This document shows positions 35,600 through 45,323 of a stretch of 64,000 nt of DNA, one piece after another (the stretch's first letter is position 1; each line of letters opens with the position of its first letter). Made by a program: the position numbers and the translations under genes. The DNA comes from Shewanella woodyi ATCC 51908 (GTDB lineage: Bacteria > Pseudomonadota > Gammaproteobacteria > Enterobacterales > Shewanellaceae). Under the pieces are notes generated by a model. That model saw only the letters and a list, made by a program, of their open reading frames with translations. It was not told where the DNA came from and made no database searches. Location of the stretch: assembly GCF_000019525.1 (NCBI RefSeq), contig NC_010506.1, positions 4,030,001 to 4,094,000 on the forward strand. Reading direction: 5' to 3'.

Positions 35600-37522
35600 T
35601 TAATGCTGGAAAGTGTGCACGGCTCGCCCCTCTTTGTCTACTACTGCACTTCCAACTTGCTCGGGCTCAGTTTGTAAAGCCAATAAACCTGCGGTTTTAG
35701 TGAGTTGCACAAATTCATGACGATAACCAAAACTATCCTCTCCCATGGCAGCCTGAGCAATGTCACTTACCTTGGCATAGTCCATATCATGCAGATAGTG
35801 GCTGTGATTAATCAGTTGACCAAAGCCTGCCACTGCGGCCGCAAACCTAAAATCATCACTGGCTTGGGCAAACTCATTAATCGCTGTGCTTGTTAAAACC
35901 GGATAACTGATAAGCTTACTCTTCTCTTGGCCTATAGGTTTGTACCTGAGTTTCAAATAAGCTAACTCATCGCGGCTGTACTTCTCTTTGCCCGTCTTGA
36001 TATCCAAACCATATCGAAGCACATCGTTAGCTTGATTTGGGCTGTCCACAAAACTAAGTTCATACAAGGCTGTCACCCTGTGCCCCGCACCTATCTCGCC
36101 GGCATCGACCTTGTCATTATTAAAGTCCTCACGATTTAGTGCTCGGTTCTCATAACCGATGAGGCGATACTCAGATACCAATGCTGGATTAAACTCAATC
36201 TGCACCTTCACATCTTTAGCTATGGTCAGTAGTGTTGCGCTAATCTCATCCACCAGCACTTTACGAGCCTCATTTAAGGTGTCGATATAGGCATAGTGAC
36301 CATTACCTTTATCAGCCAGTTGCTCCATCAGATGATCATTATAGTTTCCCTGTCCAAACCCTAAAGTGGTCAAGGCAATACCTTGTTTACGCTTCTCCTC
36401 AATCATATCTTCCAGAGCCTGCTGATCCGATACACCCACATTAAAATCACCATCTGTGGCCAAAATAACTCGGTTAACCCCTCCAGCAATGAAATGTTTC
36501 TGCGCTAGTTGATAAGCAAGCTCAATCCCTGCGCCTCCATTGGTCGAGCCCCCCGCTTTTAATTTATCCAGAGCCTGGGAGATGGCAAGGGTATCGTTAC
36601 CTTTGACCCCATCAAGCACGACTCCAGATGCACCGGCATAGACCACAATCGAGATACGATCACCCTCGTCGAGTTGTTGACTCAACATCTTCAAAGCATT
36701 TTTCAATAGCGGCAGCTTATCTTGTGATGACATTGAGCCCGACACATCAAGCAGAAATACTAACTGACTAGCCCCTAAATCCGCTTTCTCTTTTTCAAAG
36801 CCTTTAAGACCAATCCTAAGCAACATTTTATGGGGATTGTATGGTGATGGCGCAAGTTCAGTATTCACACTAAATGGCTGCTCTCCTGCATCTGGTGCGG
36901 GGTATTGATAAGCAAAATAGTTAATCAACTCCTCCACACGAACAGTGCCCCTCTCTGGCAGCACTCCGTGATTAATCGAGCGTCTCAAGGTCGAATAACT
37001 GCCAGTATCGACATCGATTGAGAAGGTAGAGACCGGGATCTCCCCTGCAACCATAATTCCATTGGCAACTTGACGCTCAAATTTGTCGCGATTTTGCAGC
37101 TCTGGAAGATAAATATCTTGGCTTGGACGTGAGGGCAGTCCCATCAGAGCAAAGGACTCCGGACGAGAATGTACCTTCATGGATTTCATGCGTTCACTGG
37201 CTTGCTTAGCAGCTCGGTAGGTCTCACGCACACTCACTTCACCTTGGCTCGCCTCAGACTGCACCTCTGTACCTCCAATCCCTGAAGCGGTATCGATACT
37301 TTGCTGGTTCGGTGAACTCCCCGCAATAGGATTGGACTCAGACTTCCCCGTGGAGAGCTCACTTTGCTTATTGTCATTCGCCCCTTTCTCTTCTTTGGAC
37401 TCGATAGCTTGCTGCCCACTACAAGCCACTAACGCTAAACTTGAGCTCAATAACAGTGAAGCTGAAACTCTGGATAATCTACATCCTTTTTCTCTAGCAC
37501 TAATTTGAGGTTGAATCTTCAT
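35600..37522 (-). CDS. VWA-domain lipoprotein (YfbK-like)
   Basis: A 640-residue exported lipoprotein. The signal peptide ends in lipobox LVAC with the lipidated cysteine near residue 34, then a low-complexity linker (about 40-105). A YfbK-type N-terminal domain contains FSIDVDTGSYSTLRR, then a VWA domain (about 240-420) with the metal-binding MIDAS motif DVSGSMSS and ATDGDFNVG. The C-terminal region matches the DUF3520 end. It is first in an operon with the ECF sigma and anti-sigma genes. Likely an envelope-stress or surface-assembly role; unproven. Confidence 0.88.
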   Translation of the reverse strand: MKIQPQISAREKGCRLSRVSASLLLSSSLALVACSGQQAIESKEEKGANDNKQSELSTGKSESNPIAGSSPNQQSIDTASGIGGTEVQSEASQGEVSVRETYRAAKQASERMKSMKVHSRPESFALMGLPSRPSQDIYLPELQNRDKFERQVANGIMVAGEIPVSTFSIDVDTGSYSTLRRSINHGVLPERGTVRVEELINYFAYQYPAPDAGEQPFSVNTELAPSPYNPHKMLLRIGLKGFEKEKADLGASQLVFLLDVSGSMSSQDKLPLLKNALKMLSQQLDEGDRISIVVYAGASGVVLDGVKGNDTLAISQALDKLKAGGSTNGGAGIELAYQLAQKHFIAGGVNRVILATDGDFNVGVSDQQALEDMIEEKRKQGIALTTLGFGQGNYNDHLMEQLADKGNGHYAYIDTLNEARKVLVDEISATLLTIAKDVKVQIEFNPALVSEYRLIGYENRALNREDFNNDKVDAGEIGAGHRVTALYELSFVDSPNQANDVLRYGLDIKTGKEKYSRDELAYLKLRYKPIGQEKSKLISYPVLTSTAINEFAQASDDFRFAAAVAGFGQLINHSHYLHDMDYAKVSDIAQAAMGEDSFGYRHEFVQLTKTAGLLALQTEPEQVGSAVVDKEGRAVHTFQH

Positions 37523-37924
37523 CTCGCTCTCCTTTCAATTCTATTGGGTATATAAACGCAGAGAGAAACCAAAAGGGTTAAAAATAATTCAATCTATATC
37601 GTTAGGTCATCATCACCATTTGAAGCACTTCATAAAGTATTAAGCTCCAGCGACTTAGATCACATTTTAAAAAGTGAAAATATGGTACTTTTGCCTAATA
37701 CCTAATCAAGTTCATACCCGCAATACTGACAAACAGACTCTTTTGCCACTCACTTGCTGATATCTACTGATATAGAATTCTTTCTACTCAGGAGCGATTC
37801 ACGTGCCTCAAATAAACGCGCTTTTTTCACACTCTCAAAGCCCCCCTGTAAGCGGTTTTACCTACAAGTAAAAACAAGGTTCAGTGCCTGAACACCGACT
37901 GAAAACCGTTCCATCTTTTCGGGA
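37523..37924. other. Divergent intergenic region
   Basis: No gene recognised in 400 bp between the VWA and SulP genes. It contains a small perfect hairpin GTTCAG-TGC-CTGAAC (37879-37893), about 40 bp before the SulP start, that could affect translation. No known riboswitch pattern was recognised. Confidence 0.45.
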
Positions 37925-37933
37925 TTGATTAAC

Positions 37934-39655
37934 GTGCCACATAAAGCTCATCTATTCTCTCTCTCTTTGGGTCATGCTTTTTCTGAAGCTTGTATCAAGG
38001 AGAAATACAACCTCAAACGCCTAGGGAAAGACCTACTTGCGGGGATCTCAGTGGGGATTATCGCCATTCCTTTAGCGATGGCCCTTGCCATCGCCAGTGG
38101 TGTACCTCCCCAATATGGACTTTACACCGCGATTATTGGCGGGTTTATCATCTCTTTGACTGGTGGATCGCGATACAGCATATCAGGTCCAACTGCTGCA
38201 TTTGTTGTACTGCTCTACCCCATAGCCCAAGAGTTCGGTCTTGCAGGTTTACTGATGGCAACGGTGATGTCTGGCGTTATCTTAGTCATCATGTCGCTGT
38301 TAAAGCTTGGGCGACTTATTCAGTATATCCCCGAACCTGTCACTTTAGGCTTTACTGCTGGGATCGGAGTGGTAATCGCGACACTGCAACTTAAAGATTT
38401 CTTCGGGCTCACCATGGCTGAGATGCCTGAGCACTATATTGACAAATTAGGTGCGCTTGCAGATGCAATGCCCACCATAGGGAGTGCTAGCACCAGCGTC
38501 GCTTTAGCGACATTTGCAGTTATGCTCTTATGGCCTAAATTAAAAACGCCGATCCCTGCACATCTACCCGCCATCATTATCGGCAGTTTTCTCGCACTCT
38601 GGTTTAATCAAGATGGAACTGTAGTTGAAACCATAGGCACACGCTTTAGCTATACCTTAGCCGATGGCAGCATCGGCATGGGGATCCCACCTTTGATGCC
38701 AAGTTTTGAGTTACCTTGGCTACAAGATGGGGCCAATCATCAAGCCTTAGGTTTTAGTTGGAGCATGGTACAAGCTCTACTTCCCAGTGCCTTTGCAATC
38801 GCTATGTTAGGTGCGATTGAATCCCTTTTATGTGCCGTTGTACTCGATGGAATGACAGGGAAAAGACACAGCGCCAATAGTGAGCTTCTTGGTCAGGGGA
38901 TCGGTAATATTATCGCCCCTTTCTTTGGTGGCATCCCAGCAACAGCAGCCATAGCAAGAAGTGCAGCCAATGTGAAAGCTGGCGCTCAGAGCCCGATAGC
39001 AGGCATGATCCACTCCATTGTTTTGCTACTGGGTCTGCTTCTGTTAACCAATATCCTCGCCTATCTTCCTATGCCAGCCATGGCGGCTCTGCTACTCGTT
39101 GTCGCTTGGAACATGAGTGAGGCACCTAAGGCTGTACACCTGATAAAATCCGCGCCTAAGAGCGATATTATCGTCTTCCTCACCTGCTTCTCACTGACCG
39201 TTATTTTCGACATGGTGATTGCGATCACTGTCGGAATAGTATTGGCCGCCCTGCTATTTATGAAAGAGATTGCCGAGATGACTAGGCTCTATGATATTAG
39301 CCAAAATAGGCGTTATATCGACCGGGACATTCCACAGCACTGGTCGGTATTGAAAGTCAACGGTCCGCTGTTTTTTGCCGCTGCCGATTCTATCTTCTCT
39401 GAGATAACCCTATTAGCAAAGGAGCGACAAACCATCGTTATCTATATGGACGGCGTCTCTATTTTAGATGCAGGAGGCTTAGCGTCATTAACTAAGTTAC
39501 TGGAACATCTAAAGACAAAGCAGAGCGAACTGGTGATCACCGATCTGCAGTTCCAGCCCATCCGAACTTTAGCAAGGGCAAAAATACAACCCATAGATGG
39601 CTTACTGCACTTCTATCCAACTCTGAGTGACGCTCTGGAAAAGCATCCCCATTAG
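37934..39655 (+). CDS. SulP family anion transporter with STAS domain
   Basis: An inner-membrane transporter of about 573 residues, using the GTG at 37934 with GGGA upstream; a TTG at 37925 is an alternative. It has about 12 to 14 hydrophobic segments, the SulP signature near GLYTAIIGGFIISLTGGSRY and SGPTAAFVV, and a C-terminal STAS domain (about 455-570, VIYMDGVSILDAGGLASLTKL). Family members carry sulfate, bicarbonate or dicarboxylates (DauA), so the substrate is left open. It stands alone with its own terminator. Confidence 0.9.
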   Translation: MPHKAHLFSLSLGHAFSEACIKEKYNLKRLGKDLLAGISVGIIAIPLAMALAIASGVPPQYGLYTAIIGGFIISLTGGSRYSISGPTAAFVVLLYPIAQEFGLAGLLMATVMSGVILVIMSLLKLGRLIQYIPEPVTLGFTAGIGVVIATLQLKDFFGLTMAEMPEHYIDKLGALADAMPTIGSASTSVALATFAVMLLWPKLKTPIPAHLPAIIIGSFLALWFNQDGTVVETIGTRFSYTLADGSIGMGIPPLMPSFELPWLQDGANHQALGFSWSMVQALLPSAFAIAMLGAIESLLCAVVLDGMTGKRHSANSELLGQGIGNIIAPFFGGIPATAAIARSAANVKAGAQSPIAGMIHSIVLLLGLLLLTNILAYLPMPAMAALLLVVAWNMSEAPKAVHLIKSAPKSDIIVFLTCFSLTVIFDMVIAITVGIVLAALLFMKEIAEMTRLYDISQNRRYIDRDIPQHWSVLKVNGPLFFAAADSIFSEITLLAKERQTIVIYMDGVSILDAGGLASLTKLLEHLKTKQSELVITDLQFQPIRTLARAKIQPIDGLLHFYPTLSDALEKHPH

Positions 39656-39686
39656 ACAAATGATTTGCAGCAAAAAATCAGTGCAA

Positions 39687-39716
39687 AACGCCAGCAAACT
39701 TAAACTTGCTGGTGTT
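39687..39716 (+). terminator. Terminator after the SulP gene
   Basis: Stem CCAGCAA/TTGCTGG with flanking AAC/GTT is followed by TGTTTTATT. Confidence 0.75.
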
Positions 39717-39827
39717 TTATTAATAAACAATTAAGCCCTCAACTCATTTCATTCATCTCAGCCTCTAACTAAATGCATCATCAAGCTATCATAGACTTAA
39801 TCAAACTGAGCAATTTGCCAGCAAAGC

Positions 39828-39856
39828 TTCGATTAACAGGCTTGTATGTGTATAAT
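39828..39856 (+). promoter_or_regulatory. Probable purE promoter
   Basis: A perfect TATAAT -10 at 39851-39856 lies 17 bp after TTCGAT. ATGCGCAAATTT just downstream carries a CGCAAA half like the PurR box, but the other half is not clear. Confidence 0.45.
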
Positions 39857-39912
39857 CATGCGCAAATTTCACCTATGTCGTGTTTTTAAGCTCACCCTAC
39901 GAAGGAGTATGT

Positions 39913-40395
39913 ATGAAAGTTGGTATCATTATGGGTTCCAAATCTGACTGGCCGACCATGGAACATGCGGCGCAAATGTTAGATACATTTGGTATCGCCT
40001 ATGAAACTCGTGTGGTTTCAGCACATCGAACCCCGCAGCTACTCGCTGAATACTCCTCAACTGCTGCAGAACGTGGCATAAAAGTCATTATTGCTGGTGC
40101 TGGCGGTGCTGCCCACCTTCCAGGCATGGTTGCTGCTCACACCAGCTTGCCAGTTTTGGGCGTGCCAGTTAAATCTAAAGCCCTCAACGGCATTGACTCA
40201 CTACTCTCTATTTGCCAAATGCCGAAAGGGGTTGCGGTAGGTACCTTGGCGATTGGCGATCCAGGTGCTGCCAATGCAGGCTTATTAGCCGCGCAAATTC
40301 TAGGCTGTCAGCAACCTGAAATCTTTGCGAAAATAGAAGCTTTCCGTCAGGCACAAACCGACTCAGTACTTCTTAATCCGGACCCTGCTATTTAA
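39913..40395 (+). CDS. purE: N5-carboxyaminoimidazole ribonucleotide mutase PurE
   Basis: Converts N5-CAIR to CAIR in de novo purine synthesis. From the ATG at 39913 (AAGGAG upstream) it has 160 residues, as expected for class I PurE; an in-frame start at 39880 adds an unlikely 11 residues. Signatures are [11 protein letters not shown] (about 5-15), the SAHRTP loop (about 37-42) with the catalytic histidine, and [11 protein letters not shown] (about 64-74). Only 1 bp separates it from purK. Confidence 0.96.
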   Translation: MKVGIIMGSKSDWPTMEHAAQMLDTFGIAYETRVVSAHRTPQLLAEYSSTAAERGIKVIIAGAGGAAHLPGMVAAHTSLPVLGVPVKSKALNGIDSLLSICQMPKGVAVGTLAIGDPGAANAGLLAAQILGCQQPEIFAKIEAFRQAQTDSVLLNPDPAI

Positions 40396-40396
40396 T

Positions 40397-41545
40397 ATGA
40401 ACATATTAGTTTTAGGTGCTGGACAACTAGCACGTATGATGAGTTTAGAGGGGGCGCCACTGGATTTGAATGTGCGCGCTTTTGATGTCGGCTCTCAAAA
40501 AATCATTCATCCACTTACCCATCAAGTGTTTGAGCAAAGCTTAGGGCAAGCTATCTCAATGGTTGATGTGATAACCTCTGAGTTTGAGCATATTCCTGAC
40601 GATGTCTTAGCTCTGTGCTGCCAAAGTGGCAAGTTCTACCCAGGTAAAGCTGCCATCAAAACAGGTGGTGATCGCAGTATTGAGAAAGATCTACTCGATA
40701 AAACCGGGGTTCCATCAGCTCCCTATCAGTTGATCACTGAGAAACAGCACCTGTTAGATGCCGTGTCCCAGCTCGACTTACCTCTTGTGATAAAAACTTG
40801 CCAAGCGGGTTATGATGGTAAAGGACAGTGGCGTTTAAAGTCATTAGATCAAGTTGACGCTATTTGGGCTGAGATGGCCGGATTTATTGCCAGTGGAACT
40901 GAGAGTTTTCCCCACACCATTATTGCAGAAAAAATGATCCCATTTGATCGTGAAGTCTCTGTGATTGGAGCCCGTGATAAAGAGGGTAATGTAAAAATTT
41001 ATCCCGTCACTGAAAACCAACATACCAATGGCGTACTCACTCTATCCCTAGCGATTGAGATGGATGAAAAAATCCAGCAGCAAGCCGTCGATGCCTTTAA
41101 CAAGCTCTCGCTCTCTATGAATTATGTTGGTGTATTGGCTATCGAGTTTTTTGAGGTTTCAGGCACCTTGATGGTTAATGAGATCGCCCCTCGAGTGCAT
41201 AATTCAGGTCACTGGACACAACAAGGGACTGCTTGCAGTCAATTTGAAAACCACCTGCGCGCAGTTGCCGGATTGCCACTAGGTTGCACACAAGCGCAAA
41301 AGCCAAGCGTGATGATCAATGTGTTGGGTCAAGGCGCAATTCCATCGCAAGTGCTAACTATTGATGATGTTAAAAGCCACTGGTATGGCAAAACTCAACG
41401 GGCTGGTCGAAAAATGGGACATATTAATGTTTCAGCTGAAGATAACAGCGCATTAGGCAATAAACTGTTGCAACTGGCTGATATGTTACCTGAGCAAGAT
41501 TACCCTGGCGTGCGGTTAACAGCCGAGCGGTTATTAAATAGCTAA
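40397..41545 (+). CDS. purK: N5-carboxyaminoimidazole ribonucleotide synthase PurK
   Basis: ATP-grasp enzyme that makes N5-CAIR from AIR, bicarbonate and ATP, handing product to PurE. The 382 residues include an N-terminal Rossmann-like domain (LGAGQLARMM, about 4-13), the ATP-grasp core (about 105-290, with KTCQAGYDGKGQW and NEIAPRVHNSGHWT), and a C-terminal subdomain. It is the second gene of the purE-purK operon and is followed by a strong terminator. Confidence 0.95.
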   Translation: MNILVLGAGQLARMMSLEGAPLDLNVRAFDVGSQKIIHPLTHQVFEQSLGQAISMVDVITSEFEHIPDDVLALCCQSGKFYPGKAAIKTGGDRSIEKDLLDKTGVPSAPYQLITEKQHLLDAVSQLDLPLVIKTCQAGYDGKGQWRLKSLDQVDAIWAEMAGFIASGTESFPHTIIAEKMIPFDREVSVIGARDKEGNVKIYPVTENQHTNGVLTLSLAIEMDEKIQQQAVDAFNKLSLSMNYVGVLAIEFFEVSGTLMVNEIAPRVHNSGHWTQQGTACSQFENHLRAVAGLPLGCTQAQKPSVMINVLGQGAIPSQVLTIDDVKSHWYGKTQRAGRKMGHINVSAEDNSALGNKLLQLADMLPEQDYPGVRLTAERLLNS

Positions 41546-41575
41546 TCTGTTAAACAAGTTAGTCGCAAACTAGAT

Positions 41576-41620
41576 AAAAAGCTGAGTTGATACCATTGAT
41601 GTATCGCTCAGCTTTTTTTT
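41576..41620. terminator. Terminator after purEK
   Basis: A long stem AAAAAGCTGAGTTGATAC/GTATCGCTCAGCTTTTT followed by a T-run. It also faces the convergent small gene. Confidence 0.9.
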
Positions 41621-41624
41621 ACTC

Positions 41625-42161
41625 CTACTTCCAATCATCACTGTACTTTTCATTTGCTTTAAATGCCTCAGCTTCCAAAGGAGCATCCTCATAGTCATAC
41701 TGAGCACGTTCAGAGAAGTATCGAGTAACGGTTGCATCTAAACTAGACCTTTCAATTTGCAACACATGCACCAACTCATGAGCTAGTTTTGGCCTATTCA
41801 ACTCATAGCCGTTTCGAGCATAAATTGAATAACCAAAAACTTGAGCATTGTTAACGATTCCTTCGCCAACAAACCCAACAGCTTCGCCAAAAAGTTTTAA
41901 TGCAAAGTTTTCATAAGGGAAAGGAACTTCATCAACATACACAATTCTTACTTTTTCTGGAGACTTAATTCCTATATCAGAAGCCAGTGATAACTCCTTA
42001 TCACCAAGCGGAATACCTGTATCCACTCCCTTCTTATCGATCTCATATGCCCAATCTATGTATTGAGGTAATAATACGCCAGAAATAATTTGTTTATGAA
42101 AAAATGCAACAGCAATCGTTAGGACAATTAAGAGTAACGATAGTATTTTGATTAACTTCAT
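41625..42161 (-). CDS. Membrane-anchored protein with HExxH motif
   Basis: A 178-residue protein with one N-terminal membrane segment or signal anchor (about 4-22). The zincin-type motif HELVHVLQ lies at about 127-134. The region resembles the short DUF4157-like peptidase domain (EHELVHVxQ), and C-terminal YDYEDAPLEAEAFKANEKY could supply a third ligand (E160 or thereabouts). The gene is A+T-rich compared with its neighbours. No protease partner or inhibitor is next to it. Enzyme activity is not established. Confidence 0.6.
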   Translation of the reverse strand: MKLIKILSLLLIVLTIAVAFFHKQIISGVLLPQYIDWAYEIDKKGVDTGIPLGDKELSLASDIGIKSPEKVRIVYVDEVPFPYENFALKLFGEAVGFVGEGIVNNAQVFGYSIYARNGYELNRPKLAHELVHVLQIERSSLDATVTRYFSERAQYDYEDAPLEAEAFKANEKYSDDWK

Positions 42162-42333
42162 CTGTTTTTAGAATTCCTTTCAAAGTTTCAGGTACTTTAT
42201 AGTTGAACATAAATCTATCGCTCAATTGATGAGCCTAAAGTTATGCCTATGTTTTTATAACAAAAAAACAAGAATGTATGCAATAACTGGCCACACAAAA
42301 GTCTGCTACAAGCAATTAACGATATTGACTAAA

Positions 42334-42951
42334 TCAACCAAAGAACAGACGCCATAACCAAGAGGAGTCCAGATCTTCCTTACAAGTATGGTACTGGGCA
42401 GCATAACGCTTTGCCCTATCATCAACCCGTTTAGCCACCTTAATTAACCAAGGCTTTTGGTTATAGGTCTTACGTTTATATCCGCCCCAGCCCTCATGGT
42501 AGTTGAGGTATTGATTACGGGCATCCCATTTAGAAACACCATTGATCTTATTGGTTTTATAGATAAACCATCCCATAAAATCCATGGCATCATCAAAGTT
42601 ACTGCGACTCGACCAAGAGTTCCCCGTCTCTTTGACATAGTCATCCCAAGTCATGGTTTTAGCTTGGGCATAGCCATAAGCATCGCTTGCTCTACCAATA
42701 GGGATAAAACCAAGAAAATACTCCATTGGTGGCGCGGCATTATGCTTAAAAGAACTCTCTTGATACATCATGGCCAGAGGGATATGAACAGGTACGCCCC
42801 ACTTCTCCCGCGTGTTTTTAGCCGCTTCATACCAATCGCGATTCTCTTGATAGATAGAACATAAGTTCTCAGGTTCTTTAGGAGGAGAGGTCGCGCAGCC
42901 CGACAAGAAGATAGCCATAAATAACGCGATTATGTGGGTAAAGAGTTTCAT
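42334..42951 (-). CDS. Lytic-transglycosylase-like lipoprotein
   Basis: A 205-residue exported lipoprotein; the ATG at 42951 is preferred over the adjacent TTG. The lipobox LSGC puts the lipidated cysteine near residue 19. The mature domain has the SLT-type pattern: VPVHIPLAMMYQESSFKHNA with the catalytic glutamate in YQESS (about residue 65), then ASDAYGYAQAKTMTWDDY and NQYLNYHEGWGGYKR. This fits peptidoglycan-cleaving transglycosylases, probably at the outer membrane inner face. Monocistronic. Confidence 0.82.
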   Translation of the reverse strand: MKLFTHIIALFMAIFLSGCATSPPKEPENLCSIYQENRDWYEAAKNTREKWGVPVHIPLAMMYQESSFKHNAAPPMEYFLGFIPIGRASDAYGYAQAKTMTWDDYVKETGNSWSSRSNFDDAMDFMGWFIYKTNKINGVSKWDARNQYLNYHEGWGGYKRKTYNQKPWLIKVAKRVDDRAKRYAAQYHTCKEDLDSSWLWRLFFG

Positions 42952-43040
42952 CAATGAAAATACCGAAAGGCCAAATTATCAAAGCCATAGTGTCACATTG
43001 ATAGAAAAAAGAAGCAATTACAGGCCAGATAAAAACGGGA

Positions 43041-43478
43041 TTATTTTATCTCAGGTAGCTCACACTCGTGCTCCTGTGTAAGCCATACCTCTGGCTCCCA
43101 AAAAGCAGTATTGTTACCACGGTAGACTTTATCGGTATTAAACCTTGCCGCGATATGATACCTCTGATTAGCTTCAACCTTAACAGACAAGACTTTAGGC
43201 GTTCTCGCCGCCAGCTTCACCTTTAAAGTAGGAGAGTCTATCAACTCCGCCAGAGTAAACTCATAGACTCCGGGAGAGAGTTGATAGTTAGGCTTTGAGA
43301 TAACTGGCTTGCCATTAAGGTGGGTCACCACTACGCGATAGATATTTTGCTCACGATCGGGCTCTGAATAGCCCGACACAGTGCCACAATATCGACTCGT
43401 ATCAGGCTGAGACGCACACGCAGACAGGAGCATGCACACACCTAAAAGCAGTAAAACCTGGTTACGCCATAAGCTCAT
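43041..43478 (-). CDS. Conserved lipoprotein of unknown function
   Basis: A 145-residue exported lipoprotein: signal peptide with lipobox LSAC (lipidated cysteine near residue 21), then a compact beta-rich domain (NIYRVVVTHLNGKPV, LSPGVYEFTLAELID, KVEANQRYHIAARF). The LxPGxYxxxL and VxANxxYHIxARF pattern is like small domains that bind or present ligands in the envelope. No family name recognised. Its ATG overlaps the gshA stop (ATGA), so it is translationally coupled to gshA. Confidence 0.72.
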   Translation of the reverse strand: MSLWRNQVLLLLGVCMLLSACASQPDTSRYCGTVSGYSEPDREQNIYRVVVTHLNGKPVISKPNYQLSPGVYEFTLAELIDSPTLKVKLAARTPKVLSVKVEANQRYHIAARFNTDKVYRGNNTAFWEPEVWLTQEHECELPEIK

Positions 43479-45106
43479 CAGGCGTTACTAACCTGAGTCT
43501 TGACCTCTGGTGAGGGCTCAGCAAAATACTCAGCAAGAAAAGCATCAAAGCTTTGGTTGGTTTCAACCTCCATCACTCTCTGCTTCTCTATCGATACAGC
43601 AGCAGCTTGTCGATATTGCTGTTCAACACTTTCTGGCAATGGATACTCATTTAACGTATTAAAGTAGGTTTCAGCCAACGCCTTCACCCAGTAACCATGA
43701 TCTGTTTGAGCCGATTTAAGCTCTTTCATAATTAAGCCAGAAATTGAACGTTCAGGATCATCTACCGCCGCTCGCCATCGAATCAAGGCTTGGTGGTAAG
43801 CGCCATCACTGCCATCGTCAAGCAGTACAGATAAACGCTCAAGATCATCAAATAGCTGATTCATCCATGCCGATAACGTGATTGATTCGCCGTTTCTGCT
43901 CAGCTCTAATCCTGGCTTACGTCCCTCTAAAATCACTCGGCTTAAGTTACTTGAGATCTCGGCCTCTTGAGCCGCATCACTCGCAGGCGCTGTATTTAAC
44001 AGGCAGTGAAGTAAAAATAGATCTAAAAACCTTACTTGGGATCCCTCAATACCGATAGGGCTATATGGATTAACATCCAAGGCTCTAACTTCAATATATT
44101 CGATCCCCGCTCTTGCTAACGCTTCTGAAGGCTTCTCACCATTTTCTGTGACTCGTTTAGCACGAATAGGTGAGTAAAATTCGTTCTCAATCTGTAGTAC
44201 ATTGGCATTTAACTGACGATACTCACCATCAACTTTCACCCCAATCTCTTCAAAGTTTTTCGAGGACTTACCTATGGCTACTTTCATACCCGCCAAGTAT
44301 TTATCCAGCGAGTCATAGCTGATATTAAGCTGCTCCTGCTCCTTGTTGGTATAGCCAAGATCACTCATACGCAGTGAGGTCGCATAGGGAAGATACAGGG
44401 TACCTTTGCCCATCTTCTCAAACGGTATATCTGTCTCTTGCTGTTTGATAAAGGAGCTACACAGTGCTGGAGATGCGCCAAATAGATAGGGCAATACCCA
44501 CACCATACGGCGATAGTTACGGATCAAGCCAAGATAGGACTCCGAGATAAAATCACTTTTCGTGAGCGAGCTGCCTGAGTAGGCATACAAGTTGTTCCAA
44601 AGCTCATTTGAGACAGAGAAGTTAAAATGTACCCCGGAAATTATCTGCATCTGAGCACCATATCGATAGGTTAGTCCTTTTCGATACAAACTCTTCATCA
44701 TGCCTGGGTTTGAGATCCCATAATTGGCGATTGGAATATCTTTTACATCACCAACATAGCAGGGCATGCTTACTGGCCAAAGTCTTTGGTTATCAAGATT
44801 TTGAACTGTAAAAGCATGAGTGTAAGTCAGATCTTGTAGTAAGTTATCGATATCCTTATAAACAGGAGTGATAAACTCTAACAGTGACTCACTATAATCG
44901 GTTGTGATCCGCGAATGAGTTAACGCAGAGCCTAACGCTTGTGGATGACGGTCGGTCGCAAGCTCTCCAGAGCCATTGATCCTCAATGCTTCACGCTCAA
45001 TACCACGTTGCATTCCCTGTAGTGCATTACGCCCCTCAGAGTTCGAGAGATGCTCAATTACTTCATTGAAAGAGTTCAATATATTTTTCTCTAGTTTCGT
45101 CATCAT
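43478..45106 (-). CDS. gshA: Glutamate-cysteine ligase GshA
   Basis: First enzyme of glutathione synthesis: joins glutamate and cysteine using ATP, in the cytoplasm. The 542 residues match the gammaproteobacterial type (E. coli 518), with GMQRGIEREALRI (about 31-43), the TDYSESLLEFITP segment (about 69-81), HFNFSVS and YIEVRALDVNPYSPIGI (about 330-346). Two adjacent ATGs (45106 and 45103) can start it. It overlaps the downstream lipoprotein gene by 1 bp (ATGA). Confidence 0.95.
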   Translation of the reverse strand: MMTKLEKNILNSFNEVIEHLSNSEGRNALQGMQRGIEREALRINGSGELATDRHPQALGSALTHSRITTDYSESLLEFITPVYKDIDNLLQDLTYTHAFTVQNLDNQRLWPVSMPCYVGDVKDIPIANYGISNPGMMKSLYRKGLTYRYGAQMQIISGVHFNFSVSNELWNNLYAYSGSSLTKSDFISESYLGLIRNYRRMVWVLPYLFGASPALCSSFIKQQETDIPFEKMGKGTLYLPYATSLRMSDLGYTNKEQEQLNISYDSLDKYLAGMKVAIGKSSKNFEEIGVKVDGEYRQLNANVLQIENEFYSPIRAKRVTENGEKPSEALARAGIEYIEVRALDVNPYSPIGIEGSQVRFLDLFLLHCLLNTAPASDAAQEAEISSNLSRVILEGRKPGLELSRNGESITLSAWMNQLFDDLERLSVLLDDGSDGAYHQALIRWRAAVDDPERSISGLIMKELKSAQTDHGYWVKALAETYFNTLNEYPLPESVEQQYRQAAAVSIEKQRVMEVETNQSFDAFLAEYFAEPSPEVKTQVSNA

Positions 45107-45323
45107 TTTGTCTATATGTGTCAGACCAGCTTAAGTCCCATTAACTTTCAAAATACCACCTCATATAAGATGGCAGGACTAGTAAGATGATGAACAAGGC
45201 TCCATCACGCTAGTTAACTCTCATTCGACCTATAAAGTAAAGCAGTATCTGATCGCCATTCACTCTTCAGTTTATGATAACCAGATACTACAACCCCTTA
45301 GATATATGGGGCTATCTTACAAA

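Noticed and set aside
37879..37893. Small hairpin before the SulP gene as a possible riboswitch
   Set aside because: Only a 6-bp stem, with no conserved aptamer pattern I can recognise.
39851..39870. PurR operator at purE
   Set aside because: Only one half (CGCAAA) resembles the consensus; kept merely as a remark on the promoter.
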